From: Begonia masoniana
Taxonomy: Eukaryota > Streptophyta > Magnoliopsida > Cucurbitales > Begoniaceae
Direction: 5' to 3'
Length of the DNA stretch: 64,000 nucleotides
Assembly: GCA_022432975.1 (NCBI GenBank)
Contig: CM039509.1
Span: 8,587,075-8,651,074 of the forward strand
Part shown: piece after piece, positions 10,809-23,861 of the stretch
Numbering within the stretch: the stretch's first letter is position 1
How the letters are laid out: the number at the start of each line of letters is the position of its first letter
Made by a program: the position numbers and the translations under genes
Notes under the pieces: generated by a model
Seen by the model: the letters and a program-made list of their open reading frames with translations, nothing else
Database searches by the model: none
Told to the model about the DNA's origin: nothing

Positions 10809-11330
10809 GGGTAAAGTGCAATTTGGCCCCTACAACTAGGTGAAATAAGCAATTTACACCATAAACTTTGATAATAGGCAAGAACAACCTTAATGTATTG
10901 ATAATGGGCAATATGGCCCCTACCGTCATAATTTCTATCAAAAAGTAACGTTTTTTCACTTGATCATTTTTTTACCCGAAATGCCCCTCATTGGACCGAA
11001 CCGGACCGGTCCGGTTCTGCTAATTGCACTCTGGTTTTTTATTTTTATTTTTAATTCTATTTCTCTGTCTTCTCTTTTCCGAGAAATAGGATTTAAAAAA
11101 AATCAGAGTGGAATTAGCCGAACCGGTCTGGTCCGGTTCGATCCAGGGAAGGGCATTTTGGGAAAAAAAAATGAACAAGTGAAAAAATGTTACTTTTTGA
11201 TGGAAAATATGACGGTGGGGGTCGTATTGCCCATTATCAATACATTAAGGTTGTTCTTGCCTATTATTCAAGTTTATGGTGTAAATTGTCTATTTTACCT
11301 AGTTGTAGGGGCCAAATTGTACTTTACCCC
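10809..11330. mobile_element. Foldback MITE with 9-bp target duplication (Mutator-like)
   Basis: A 522-bp element whose two halves are inverted copies. The left end GGGTAAAGTGCAATTTGGCC pairs with the right end (GGCCAAATTGTACTTTACCC), and the match continues inward over more than 200 bp, including CCGAACCGG(A/T)C in both arms. It is flanked by identical 9-bp TTTATTTTA at 10800-10808 and 11331-11339. A 9-bp duplication plus very long terminal inverted repeats is the Mutator-like pattern. The duplicated 9-mer is low in complexity, so family assignment is tentative. Short ORFs inside are not genes. Confidence 0.8.
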
Positions 11331-11484
11331 TTTATTTTAAGATTTCTGTTGCTATTATTGAGAAATTAAAGTTAAGAGACAAAGGATTCTGTCTATTTTT
11401 GGCCGTTCTTTATTAATTAATGTGAATTAATGAGGTTTCAATTTGAGTAATTCAATTAATGGACGATTAAACTGTTAAAATTTA

Positions 11485-12332
11485 GGGAAATTATCGATAT
11501 AAACTTTGTACTATACACGTTTTTTCGATTCGGCCCCTGTACTAAAAAAACCGGCAAATCAAACCTTGTACTTTAATTCTGTTATTAGTTTTGACCTTCT
11601 ATCAACAATTTTATTAAACCTTCATTGAAAAAACTACCAAACAATCGTAGATTCAGTTGAAAGTTTTACCACATGTTCATTACTTAATGAGAAGATAATC
11701 TGGTAATTTTCGTAATTTTTTAATACATCTACGATTTATTGTAATTTTATTTTAGTATTTTTTAAAAATATTATAATAAATCATACAAGTTTTAACAAAT
11801 TACGAAAAGTTTTCTATTATCTACCCATAATATGGTGAATATATGGAAAAAGTTTCAAATAAATCCAATATTTTTGGTATTTTTTTAAAATTAATCTTAG
11901 TTTCTTCTTTACTTTATAAATTAATTTTTAAATAAATATCAAACGATATTTGATTTATTTGAAAACTTTTCCACATGTTCGACTTATCATGGGTAGATAA
12001 GAGAAAAAGTTTCGTGATTTTTTAAAATTTGTATGATTTATTATAATATTTTTATAAAATACTAAAATAAATTTCCAATAAATCGTACATGTGTTAAAAA
12101 ATCACAAAAAGTTTCAGATTATCTTCTCATTAAGTAGTGAACATGTGGTAAAAATTTCAACTGAATACAAGATCGTTTGTTAGTTTTTTCAATGAGGGTT
12201 TAATGAAATTATTGATAGAAGGTCAAAACTGATAACAGAATCAAAGTACAGGGTTCGGTTTGCTGGTTTTTTTAGTACAGGGGACGAGTTGAAAAAACGT
12301 GTATAGTACAGGGTTCAAATCGAAAATTACCC
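11485..12332. mobile_element. Second foldback MITE with 9-bp target duplication
   Basis: An 848-bp element starting GGGAAATTATCGAT and ending ATCGAAAATTACCC, with long inverted arms: CGGCCCCTGTACTAAAAAAA on the left, TTTTTTTAGTACAGGGG on the right, continuing through ACATGTTCA(T/C)TACTTAATGAG. It is flanked by exact TAAAATTTA at 11476-11484 and 12333-12341. The termini resemble the GGGTAAAGT ends of the neighbouring element, but the arms are unrelated. Likely a non-autonomous Mutator-like foldback element. No ORF of note. Confidence 0.8.
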
Positions 12333-12479
12333 TAAAATTTATTATAATTAGATAAATTATTAAAAGAAAGTACAAATTATCAATTAAAATAAATTCAATA
12401 ATAAATGAATATTATAGAAAATATAATATTAGTCTTAAATTGATTAAAATAAAAGGAAAAAGGGGAGTGAAATTAGAAA

Positions 12480-13063
12480 AGCTTTTGTGTGAAGGAGGAT
12501 TGGGAATTCAGTATCTCGTTTGGGGTTTTCTTCCTCGCCCAATTCCAGAGCTTCGTCCCTAAAAACTCTCTCAATCTCGATACTTCTTTTACTCTCTCTG
12601 GTATTTATTTCTAATCTACCTTCCTCGTCTTTTCGATTTCAATTTTCGTTTTGACTCTGCGATTTTGAATTGAAAAAAATACGTTTTTTTTGAAAGATTG
12701 TCCCGCAGTTCCATGTTTTTGATTTGCAATTCAACTCTAATCGTCAATCGATGTTGTTTTATGTGGGATTTGATTTCTGTGTTGCGGTTTGATTCTTTTT
12801 TTTTCTTGAGTTTGTTATTATTCCAATGTTAGCGTGGGTTTTCTCGTAAATAGATGGCTTAAGTTTTCTCTGTTATTTTTACGTTAATCAGATGGTTTGT
12901 AGAAAATGGCCATTCAATCAAAGCAATTACTTTGAAATATTAATTTTTTTTTTTTTGTAGTTTCTTTTTATCAACTGTTACCTTTATTATTTGATGTCTG
13001 GAAATGTTTTACCCATGATTATGTGATGTCTCTGTCTGCTACATGCTCAGGCTTTATTGCGAA
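12480..13063 (+). other. Leader of the PTB gene with 5'UTR intron
   Basis: A pyrimidine-rich leader (TTCCTCGCCC, CTCTCTCAATCTC) precedes a GT donor at 12601 (CTCTCTG/GTATTT). The AG acceptor at 13049-13050 (ACATGCTCAG) lies 13 bases before the ATG. Leader introns with T-rich sequence are common in plant housekeeping genes. The transcription start was not identified. Confidence 0.55.
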
Positions 13064-16000
13064 ATGTCGTCTGTATCTAGTCAACCACAGTTCCGTTACA
13101 CCCAACCACCATCCAAGGTTCTCCATTTAAGAAATTTGCCATGGGAGTGCACCGAAGAAGAGCTAATTGAACTAGGGAAGCCATTCGGTAAAGTAGTGAA
13201 TACAAAGTGCAATGTCGGAGCAAACAGGAACCAGGCTTTTATCGAGCTTGTTAGTGAAATATCTTTTCCTATAAACTTCTCTCCTTGCTTCAACTTTAGG
13301 GATTCTTCCAGTTCCATTTGTTTGACTCAAACTTATTTAATGTTATTTCATTTTCAGGCAGATTTGAATCAAGCAATTGCAATGATTTCTTATTATGCAT
13401 CATCCTCGGAGCCTGCGCAAGTAAGGGGGAAAACTGTTTACTTACAATACTCCAATAGGCAAGAAATAACAAACAATAAAACTTCTGCTGATGTTGCCGG
13501 AAATGTACTTTTGGTAACAATTGAAGGTGAAGATGCACGCCTTGTTAGCATTGATGTTTTGCATTTGGTAAGTGTTTTGCAGCCATTTGTTTTACAATCA
13601 TAGATAAACCAGTAACTTCAAGAACCTAAATATTGAATGGAGGAAATTTAGGTTGGTTGACTGTTGTATTTTAAAACACCTTTTCTTGACACGAATCTGG
13701 ATGGATAAGCAGGTCCATGTCAAGACAATATCTTTGATGGCAGCTTAGTGCATATGGAGAAAAAGCAGATGTGTGTTTGTCTCTTTTCTCCTTTCCCTAA
13801 CACTACCTCTCTCTTCCTTACTCTTCTTCCTCGACTTCCTCCTCCCTTTCTCATAGTTTAGGATTTGATAAAATTAGCTTGGTTTTTTGTGCACCCCTCT
13901 TCCTTTTGTCCCTGCTTGCTATTTATCACTGAATGCGTCTCATTCCGAAAGTAGCAAGAAATTTTCTCAATTTCAGATTTTTTTTTGCTTCATTATCGTC
14001 TGTAATAATTATCAAAATTTTAGTCGTAACATTCTCTGGTTGGTACCTCAGTTTTAATTTTCTGGGGAGTTGAAAATCATCTATTTTTGATTTTTTTCTT
14101 TGAAGTCAAGAAATTATCACTAAAATCCCAACAGTTAATTGTATAATGGTTCATGTTAATGGCAATCCACTATTATGCAGGTATTTTCGGCTTTTGGGTT
14201 TGTACATAAAATTACAACTTTCGAAAAGACAGCTGGATTTCAGGTCAATTTAGTTTTTCTAGCGGTTACTAGTTTTATCCCCTAATTACCCTCTTGCTTT
14301 GGAAAATAGCTGATTTTTTTTTTTTTTTTTATATATAAATATATAGGCATTGGTGCAATTTTCTGATACAGAAACCGCCTATGCTGCAAAGGATGCTTTG
14401 GATGGGAGAAGCATCCCTAGGTAATATTTCTATCCACTACTAAGATGTTTTTTTTTTTCACTTTCCTCTATTTCTCTTTTGGTGAATTGCCATTGGATTA
14501 GTAAGCGACAACAAGATAGCAATAGAGGTCTTCATTTACTGCTATGATTACTACATGTTTGGTTAAGAAAAAATATCAAAGATGCTGGATAAACTCCTCT
14601 TTTGTTTCTAATTTCATAAAGCATCAAAATTATATTATTGCATTGATCTGCGATTATGTTTCTGTAGCATTGTAGCATCAGGCTTTAGGCAATTTTAGTA
14701 CGTCATAAATGATCATGAGTTCTACTCTTTGTCTGTCATTACAAAGTTTCGTTTTCCTTTTTGGTATTTGTGTCCAGATATTTGCTGCCTGATCATGTTG
14801 GGTCCTGTTCCCTCAAAATCACATATTCTGCCCACACGGACTTGAGTGTAAAATTCCAGAGCCATAGGAGCAGGTGTTGAATCCTGCTGTGAATTTTTTT
14901 TTTTTTTCCCCTTATTTTCTTCTATCCTTAAAGATTTATCATTTCTTTTTATTTTGTTGACTTGCAGGGACTATACCAATCCTTATCTTCCAGTTGCTTC
15001 ATCAGCCATGGATGGAACCGGTCAGGTAAGGCACCTGGAATTCTCAGATTTTGTCTACTGGTCCCCAGTTTTGATTTATGTTCTCTATTGTTTGGTTAAT
15101 GCTGACAAAAAATTATTATTTTCCTTTCTCGAAACTGTTATGATAACTTCCATTGACTGAGCAATTGTTTTCTATATGTCTCCAATTCAGTTTAATATGG
15201 GTTTGGATGGGAAAAAGGTTGAACCTGAGAGTAATGTTCTTCTCGCCTCTATTGAGAACATGCAGTACGCTGTCACTTTGGATATTTTGCATATGGTACT
15301 GAACAGAAAATCCAATTTCTGGCTCACTTTTCTACATCAATGATGCCTGCTTCTGGATTTCTTGATGCTCTTTGGTAATTTGATTATTCTCGGGAATGCT
15401 TTTGGTGTGTAGGTGTTTTCTGCTTTTGGCCCGGTTCAAAAGATTGCCATGTTTGATAAGAATGGAGGAGTTCAGGCTCTCATTCAATATCCAGGTAAAA
15501 TTTATTCGTTTTCTTTTTTTTTTGTGGGGTAGCTGGCAAGAGATAGATTTACTAACCAATACGACATAATGCTGTTTGTTGCCAGATATTCAGACTGCAG
15601 TTATGGCCAAGGAAGCCTTGGAGGGACATTGCATCTTTGACGGTGGCTTTTGCAAGCTTCACATCTCATACTCACACCACACTGATCTCAGTATAAAGGT
15701 TACGGGATTTATTATTTACTCCTTATGTCCTGTCCTGTGAATGAATTGATTGTGATTGATTGTTGTCAACCGAAGAAGCAAAATACCAGGGAAAATGGAA
15801 TTTCTTTTAGCTTAATTTTTGGGGTTTGATATGATCCATTCAGGTGAACAACGATCGGAGCCGAGACTACACCATCCCAAATGCTTCTTCCATGATGACT
15901 TTGCAACCATCGATCCTTGGACAGCAGCCTGTTCAAATGATGGGTGCGGCTCCCCCCCATCCATACAACGAATCTCAATTTGCTTCGAACACTGAGCACC

Positions 16001-16206
16001 CACACCCTACAACGGCCGCTTGGGGTCAGGGTGGACCATCAGCGCCTTACTCAACGCCCATTCCGATGCAAAATAACGCATACATGCCTGCCCCAGGGAT
16101 GGGGCAGATGCATCCCCAGATTGCTCCAGGTGCAATGATGAGCCATGCAGGTGCATCGCAGGCCCGGCCACCAATGCCCCACTATCGCTTTGATCATATG
16201 CAATAG
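13064..16206 (+). CDS. PTB2: Polypyrimidine tract-binding protein homolog (PTB2/PTB1 type)
   Basis: RNA-binding splicing regulator of the plant PTB1/2 class; in Arabidopsis these act in nucleus and cytoplasm on pyrimidine-rich RNA. I joined eleven coding exons by GT-AG: 13064-13249, 13358-13567, 14181-14243, 14347-14420, 14778-14873, 14968-15025, 15191-15295, 15413-15494, 15586-15698 and 15844-16206 (the 5'UTR exon precedes), all in phase, giving 449 aa. The start MSSVSSQPQFRYTQPPSKVL is highly conserved. RRM1 spans about residues 18-96 (LHLRNLPWECTEEEL), RRM2 about 108-190 (NVLLVTIEG, VFSAFGFVHKI), RRM3 about 243-320 (NVLLASIENMQYAVTLDILH). The Pro/Gln/Met-rich tail ends PHYRFDHMQ. No defects seen. 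PTB1 versus PTB2 paralogy rests on recall of the Arabidopsis proteins. Confidence 0.95.
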
Positions 16207-17481
16207 CATGGTGATTTCATGTAGTTGAATATCAACATTTGTGGAGCATGATAATGTCCTTCCCTTTCATTTTTTTTTTTTGGTTTTTATTTTAGAATTT
16301 TGGAATGATTATTATGCATTATTATGAAGTTTGAGATTCTCATAGTACAATCAGACTTGCACTCTAATATTTTCACCCTGGGCTTTTCAAGCTTTCTTCT
16401 TCAGCATGAAAAAGGCATTGCATTTGCTGGCAATTGCACATTTAAGAGTATGAGAGCCTCAATACAGAAGGCATAAAAGTGCGTTCAGCATCCACAAAGA
16501 GAAGGAGATCTTGTTTTTAGTTTGAAATGTCCTTCCTGGAGGAGCAGGAGCTCCATAGAAGAGGTGATTCCATATTTCTTGAATCTCTCTCGTACACGTG
16601 TCATAGGTGTAGGAATCTGCCTACACCCCAAGGGCGATCATATTCACTTATTAGTGCATATAAAGCTTAAAGCTTAGTACCCTTTATTGTTTCTAGAATC
16701 TAATTATCATTCTGCTTTGCCTACCCTACACTCTATTTTGTGGGTAAAGTTCTCAAAGATTCACAAGTCAAGATTATGCCTCCCATTCAAGCTTTCTCTT
16801 GTTTTAAAAATTGAAAAGTTGAGGATCGTGCTTTGGCTCTGCCCCCCAAAATGACAAGTGGAGACAAAAACCGAGAAATCTACCTTAGCCTCCAATATCG
16901 TACCTTTTGATGTTCATCTTTTTTTTATTGATACAGCAACTAACAGCTATGAAAACACATGTGCTTTATCTTTACTTTAAAATAATAATTTGGGTTCAGT
17001 GTCACTTGTCTCGTGGTACTTTTGTGGCTTTCCATTGGTACATTGGATGTATGGGCGGTAATTGAAATTATGGGGAATACATCCACAACGACCAACAAAA
17101 CTTCAAGGGCAACTACATATACCCGACCAAATATTTCATCAGACTCCCGACGAGCTGGTCGACGAGAAAGACAAATAGCAATACATATTTACAATCATCA
17201 TCTCTTTCGAGCATCTATATACAGCCCTTTAAGCATAACACCAACAAACGTAATCCTCAAAATCTGACACCAGCGACTAGACTCTATTCTACCCACTTGG
17301 AACCTTAAGAGATGTGCTGCTTGAGTAGAGTGATCCAACATTTAATCGAGGAAGGCAAGACTTGAAATAGAGTGAAACACGAGATTTACGCTGCCGCTAG
17401 TCTGTCCCCAAAGCCTCCGAGACGCGAAAGCCTAAGAAGCTTCATCCATGGCAGTTCTTCCCTCCATAATGTCTAATTTCT
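16207..17481. other. Convergent intergenic region between PTB and the ABA receptor
   Basis: Contains the PTB 3'UTR (T-rich, about 16207-16400) and, on the other strand, the 3'UTR of the receptor gene (about 17300-17481). No further gene, repeat or RNA recognised. Confidence 0.6.
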
Positions 17482-19546
17482 TCAAGTTTTCAAGATCCGA
17501 TCAATACTTTCAGTCCAATCCTGCACTGCAAGCCGCTCAGAGATATCAGCAAGTGACTTGAGATTGCATTTAATTAGAGCTTCCACGAAGTAGCATGTCT
17601 CGTCCTTTGTGTTCCCATCAGGCACATCCACTACGAATGACTCAATTACAAGAGTACCTGGCCTCCCATCCATAACCTCGGGATGGAGGGAAATGGTTGA
17701 ACAATAATTCTGAAATAGCAAAGGAAAAGACTGGTTTAGTTTGATGGTTAAAATCTCTTGTTCAAAGAAATAAGGAAAAATGTCCACAATTGTCTAACAC
17801 TACAGTTGATGGTTATTACATTAACAAAAGCACCATAAAAACAATTCAAAAATTCAATAGAGATTCAAGTAATTAGACTTATGCTAAGCTACTAGCCAGC
17901 CAGCACCCAATATAAAGAATAAGCTAACATTTTTCTATCAGGTAGATAAACGTATGCTAAGAGAAGAGGTAGGAGACAATTAAATTCATATAATTTCTTT
18001 ATGAAAAAACCCTTTCAGCTAACAGCCAAATTTTTTCACATTTGAGGCATTAAAAGAAAAATCAAATTTACCTTTAGCAAATAATCACCTTAGAAAAAGA
18101 AAAAGAAAACAAATATGAGAAAACTTTTAGTACGACGTCAAAAGACCAGTCTGGCCGGACAATGAAATTTTTTTGATATGTGACTGAGATTCGAGGAAAA
18201 TAATAAAAAAATCATAAGATTTAATACCCGAAGTCTGTGATCCCCACCAACTATCCTGATGCTAAGAATATGCCTGTCGTCATCAAGTAGTTCCAATCTT
18301 TCAGTGCTGGTGGTAGCAGGAAGGCCAGACTTAACATCGACTTCTCTTAGACTTCCAATTTCAAAATTACCCTGCACAACACACCTGCTAATGAATGGCT
18401 TATACTTTTGTGGTTGATCAAACCTCCGCACTAAAGACCAGACCTAAAAAAGTCAACAAACATAAGAATCCAAAAGAAAGCTACCATAAGAAAACATGAA
18501 TTTTATTATATAACAGGGCTTCTTAACTACAAATGTAAAGAAATTGGTCGCATTATCAGACAACTTAATACAAATCACCTCTATACATTCTCGTCCAAGT
18601 TAGGGATACTTCGTAAACTCCTCCGTTGATCAAAGGAAAAGGAAAAAAATCAAGTCTTGTTGGAGGGATAGACATCGAAGTTACATTTGTTTTAATTGCC
18701 TTAATTTAGTCGACTTTCATTCCCATTACCATAGCAAAATTTTAAAGCCTATAGTTTGCGTCATTTTCCATTACACATTCATTCAGTGATTTAGTAGAGC
18801 GAGAAAACGTAAGTAATCCCTTGCAGAACATAAAAATACCGTGGAAAAAGGTTCCGAAATCAGCGTGCTCAAATAGAAATATGAACTCGTTTTAACCAAT
18901 AATTCTTGTTAACCAATAATAGACAGACCAAAAAAGTATATTTTGATTGTTAAACCCTGAAAAGAAACCTAAAGCTAAATGGCCACTTTGACAACAGCAA
19001 AAACTATGGAAAGTTAATTATCCCCTCTTTGGTTTAACTTATCAGCAATTCTGCAAAACCAACCCCAGCAGGTATAGATTTTAATCACGAGAGGTTAGTG
19101 CTTACCATCAAATTATCAGATTTTAATAAAAAGGATGGAAATGGAAAATTAATCCATCACAGATCAAGATCATATATGAGATATTATACTGAATTCCTGA
19201 CAAAAGGCAGTGTGAGAGAACAAAAAAAGTTTTAATTGACCTCGAGAATCGCAAAATAAACATCAATCCCGAGGAATTAGAAGAGAGATACACATGCATA
19301 TACAAAATCACAAACAGATGAAAGACAATAACCTCTGCACACATACAACATGCATGCGCACTAAACGGATAGCACCAAAGGAAGAGCAAGAAGACTTACA
19401 AGAGGAACCGGAGCCTTAATTCGTTTGACGAGCTTAGAGCTACACTGATTGTCAGAAGGCTCGTGCCTGTGGTGCCTCCGAATGAAATCCCACTCAACTC
19501 CACTAAATCCTTCTCCATTAGCATAGACACTGCTATTTCCATTCAT
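17482..19546 (-). CDS. PYL8: PYR/PYL/RCAR abscisic acid receptor, PYL8/PYL9 type
   Basis: Soluble START-fold ABA receptor; with ABA bound it inhibits clade A PP2Cs and so releases SnRK2 kinases. Three exons on the minus strand: 19546-19400 (49 codons), 18443-18228 (72) and 17709-17482 (75 plus stop), all phase 0, 196 aa. The gate loop SGLPA is at residues 88-92 and the latch HRL at 118-120. The ligand-contacting Lys of the PQKYK stretch is residue 64. The C-terminal helix includes [20 protein letters not shown]. The exon structure (introns after ...APVPL and ...DHRLR) and the [11 protein letters not shown] start fit the PYL7-10 subfamily of mostly monomeric receptors. The assignment between PYL8 and PYL9 is by resemblance and gene neighbourhood. 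Complete, no defects. Confidence 0.95.
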
Positions 19547-19724
19547 TTTGAGCAATTCAAACTAGACGCCAAAACATAAGAGCACAAAATTAAGAACACA
19601 GACAACAAATCCAACCCTGGCCTTTTCACAATCACTCTTTCGCCTGGCATCATGAGACGAAAATCAAGGAGAAACTCCTCCGAATAACCATGTGTAATCC
19701 GATCTCCCACCGGATAAACTCCGG

Positions 19725-19835
19725 CCGGAGCTCTTGTGAGTAAGGCAGATAGGAAAAGAGAGAGATCTGGTGGTTATGAGAGTCACCGGCGTAGAAGAAC
19801 AACCTCTGGCTCAGGCTCAGGCTCAGGCTCAGGCT
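19725..19835. repeat. Receptor-leader segment with (GGCTCA)4, copy A
   Basis: Starts TAAACTCCGGCCGGAGC (contains the palindrome CTCCGGCCGGAG), passes through about 80 unique bases and ends in four GGCTCA units before TATTCTATC. It lies about 180-290 bp upstream of the receptor ATG on the minus strand, so probably in its leader or promoter. It is identical by eye to 20699-20791, which leads into the giant hexamer array. Confidence 0.9.
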
Positions 19836-20698
19836 ATTCTATCTACCATCCTCATCGCTTATTAACTACCAGTTTTCCACTTATTTAAATAGCATTCCAA
19901 AAGTACCCCCAAACTTCCAAATAACTACAGATATGACTGATTTTTGTTTTGTCTTCTTGCGAAGAGGATGTTGTTTTACTATAATACCCCCATCGCCTCT
20001 TTCGTTATAACATCGCCGCCGCCTCCGCCGTGGGAGAAGGCCGCAGAACCATCCGCATGGCAGACACCGAATTGGCTTCAATAAACAAAGGCTAAACAAA
20101 GAATCAGAACCAGGGGCTGGGAATTGGGATTGATGTTTTGGTGATTAGACCCACCGCCAGATTCTACCAATTTTTTTTATATCCGGAGTGGGTCTGCTTT
20201 AATACACTTTTTTATTCCGACTGTAGTTGTGGCCCTCCTACGTAGAAGTAACAGATCAAAATCGTATTGGTTTGAAAAAAGAATAAGATTCTGATTCCTC
20301 TTTGTTCTACAATTTTAAAATATTTACTACCGTAATTACACTAATCATTGTTTCTTCGTCGCAGCAACAAACATTCTCTTTCAAGAAAAAAAAACAAAAA
20401 ACATTTGTAGAGAGATATTTGTCTTGTCCTGTTTTTCTGAAAAGTGATTGCGGATTCCCATTTCAGAGAATAAAAGTCTCTTTCTATCTCTATTTGTTCC
20501 GGTGCTTATCCTATTTCTGATCCTGACCAAATTTGATCAATGGTTTCACCTTACGTGATGTGATAATGTATTATTCTGTATTGTACACAAAAATATAGGA
20601 ACCCCATCAAATGGCTCAGATTCAACAGTCAAAATCCCCCTCCCTACCATTACACACTCTTAATGTATGTTACAATTCTCAGAATCATGTAATTCAGT
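19836..20698. other. Upstream region of the receptor gene
   Basis: No gene. A GC-rich patch at about 20009-20050 (CGCCGCCGCCTCCGCCG) lies in otherwise AT-rich sequence. Presumed promoter side of the minus-strand receptor; no core element assigned with confidence. Confidence 0.4.
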
Positions 20699-20791
20699 TA
20701 AACTCCGGCCGGAGCTCTTGTGAGTAAGGCAGATAGGAAAAGAGAGAGATCTGGTGGTTATGAGAGTCACCGGCGTAGAAGAACAACCTCT
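20699..20791. repeat. Receptor-leader segment, copy B (seed of the hexamer array)
   Basis: Identical by eye to the start of copy A (19725-19817), beginning TAAACTCCGGCCGGAGC and ending CAACCTCT, in the same orientation and 974 bp away. It runs straight into GGCTCA units. Confidence 0.9.
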
Positions 20792-23193
<2,402 letters not shown>

Positions 23194-23210
23194 TTCAAAA
23201 GCATGATAAA

Positions 23211-23580
23211 CTATTCTGAAGCTTTTAATGATGAAAAAGAATCATCAACGACCAAACCTCCAAAAAACAAAAAGTGAACTAAGACTCTTGCACGTCAAAA
23301 TCCGCCCCATGTGCTATGTATGGAAAGGAGGCGTGTTCATACTTGTATATAAATCCCTATTCAGACACATAATAAATGGTAAGGAAAGGAATTACTTACC
23401 TTTTAAATCTTTCGGGTCAAGAAATTCCCCGAAGAGCCTTTGAACTTTGAGCAATAGAACTGTGGCAAGAATGTAACAAAGGAAGTTGATGGTCTTCACA
23501 GACTTAAATGATATGGTCGTCATCAATGAGTCCCTCGGATAGTAACTTAACTGTTCCGACGGTGCCGGCTGCGTGGCCAT
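23211..23580 (-). CDS. Possible small membrane protein, two exons, 75 aa
   Basis: On the minus strand an ATG at 23580 (TTTTCATGGCC, a good start context) opens 60 codons to a consensus donor AAAAG/GTAAGTAA at 23400/23399. A possible acceptor at 23258 (TTTTTTGGAG) restores the frame to a TAG at 23211-23213, giving 75 aa. The protein starts [19 protein letters not shown] and has one hydrophobic segment ([14 protein letters not shown], about residues 30-44), then [18 protein letters not shown] do not recognise the family. The stop lies only about 20 bp from the 2.4-kb hexamer array, so a transcript would carry TGAGCC repeats in its 3'UTR unless it ends at once. The second exon is a weaker call than the first. 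Confidence 0.4.
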
Positions 23581-23861
23581 GAAAATGAAACAGCTTTGGT
23601 CCAATTCTTAGAGCATATTGAAGCATTAGGCATACAAAATACAATAAATATCATCTAATTGGTTATCTTCAGCACTATCAACCTGTTCAGCTTCTTTGGC
23701 CTACCCTAAAAACCATCACCTGATATCCAGGGTACGTTCATGGTCCTCTGTCATGTCATTTTGCTTCAGCCATAGCTTCTGCAACTACACGAATGTTTGA
23801 TCTCGAGGAAATAGCAATTGGAACATCATCCTTTTGTTCCTGGACAGTAGCTGTTGAAATT

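Noticed and set aside
10960..11340. 126-codon ORF in the foldback element
   Set aside because: Covers one inverted arm and loop; no family signal.
19881..20099. 72-codon minus ORF with RRRRRR
   Set aside because: Falls in the PYL upstream region; arises from a GCC-rich patch, no splice or family evidence.
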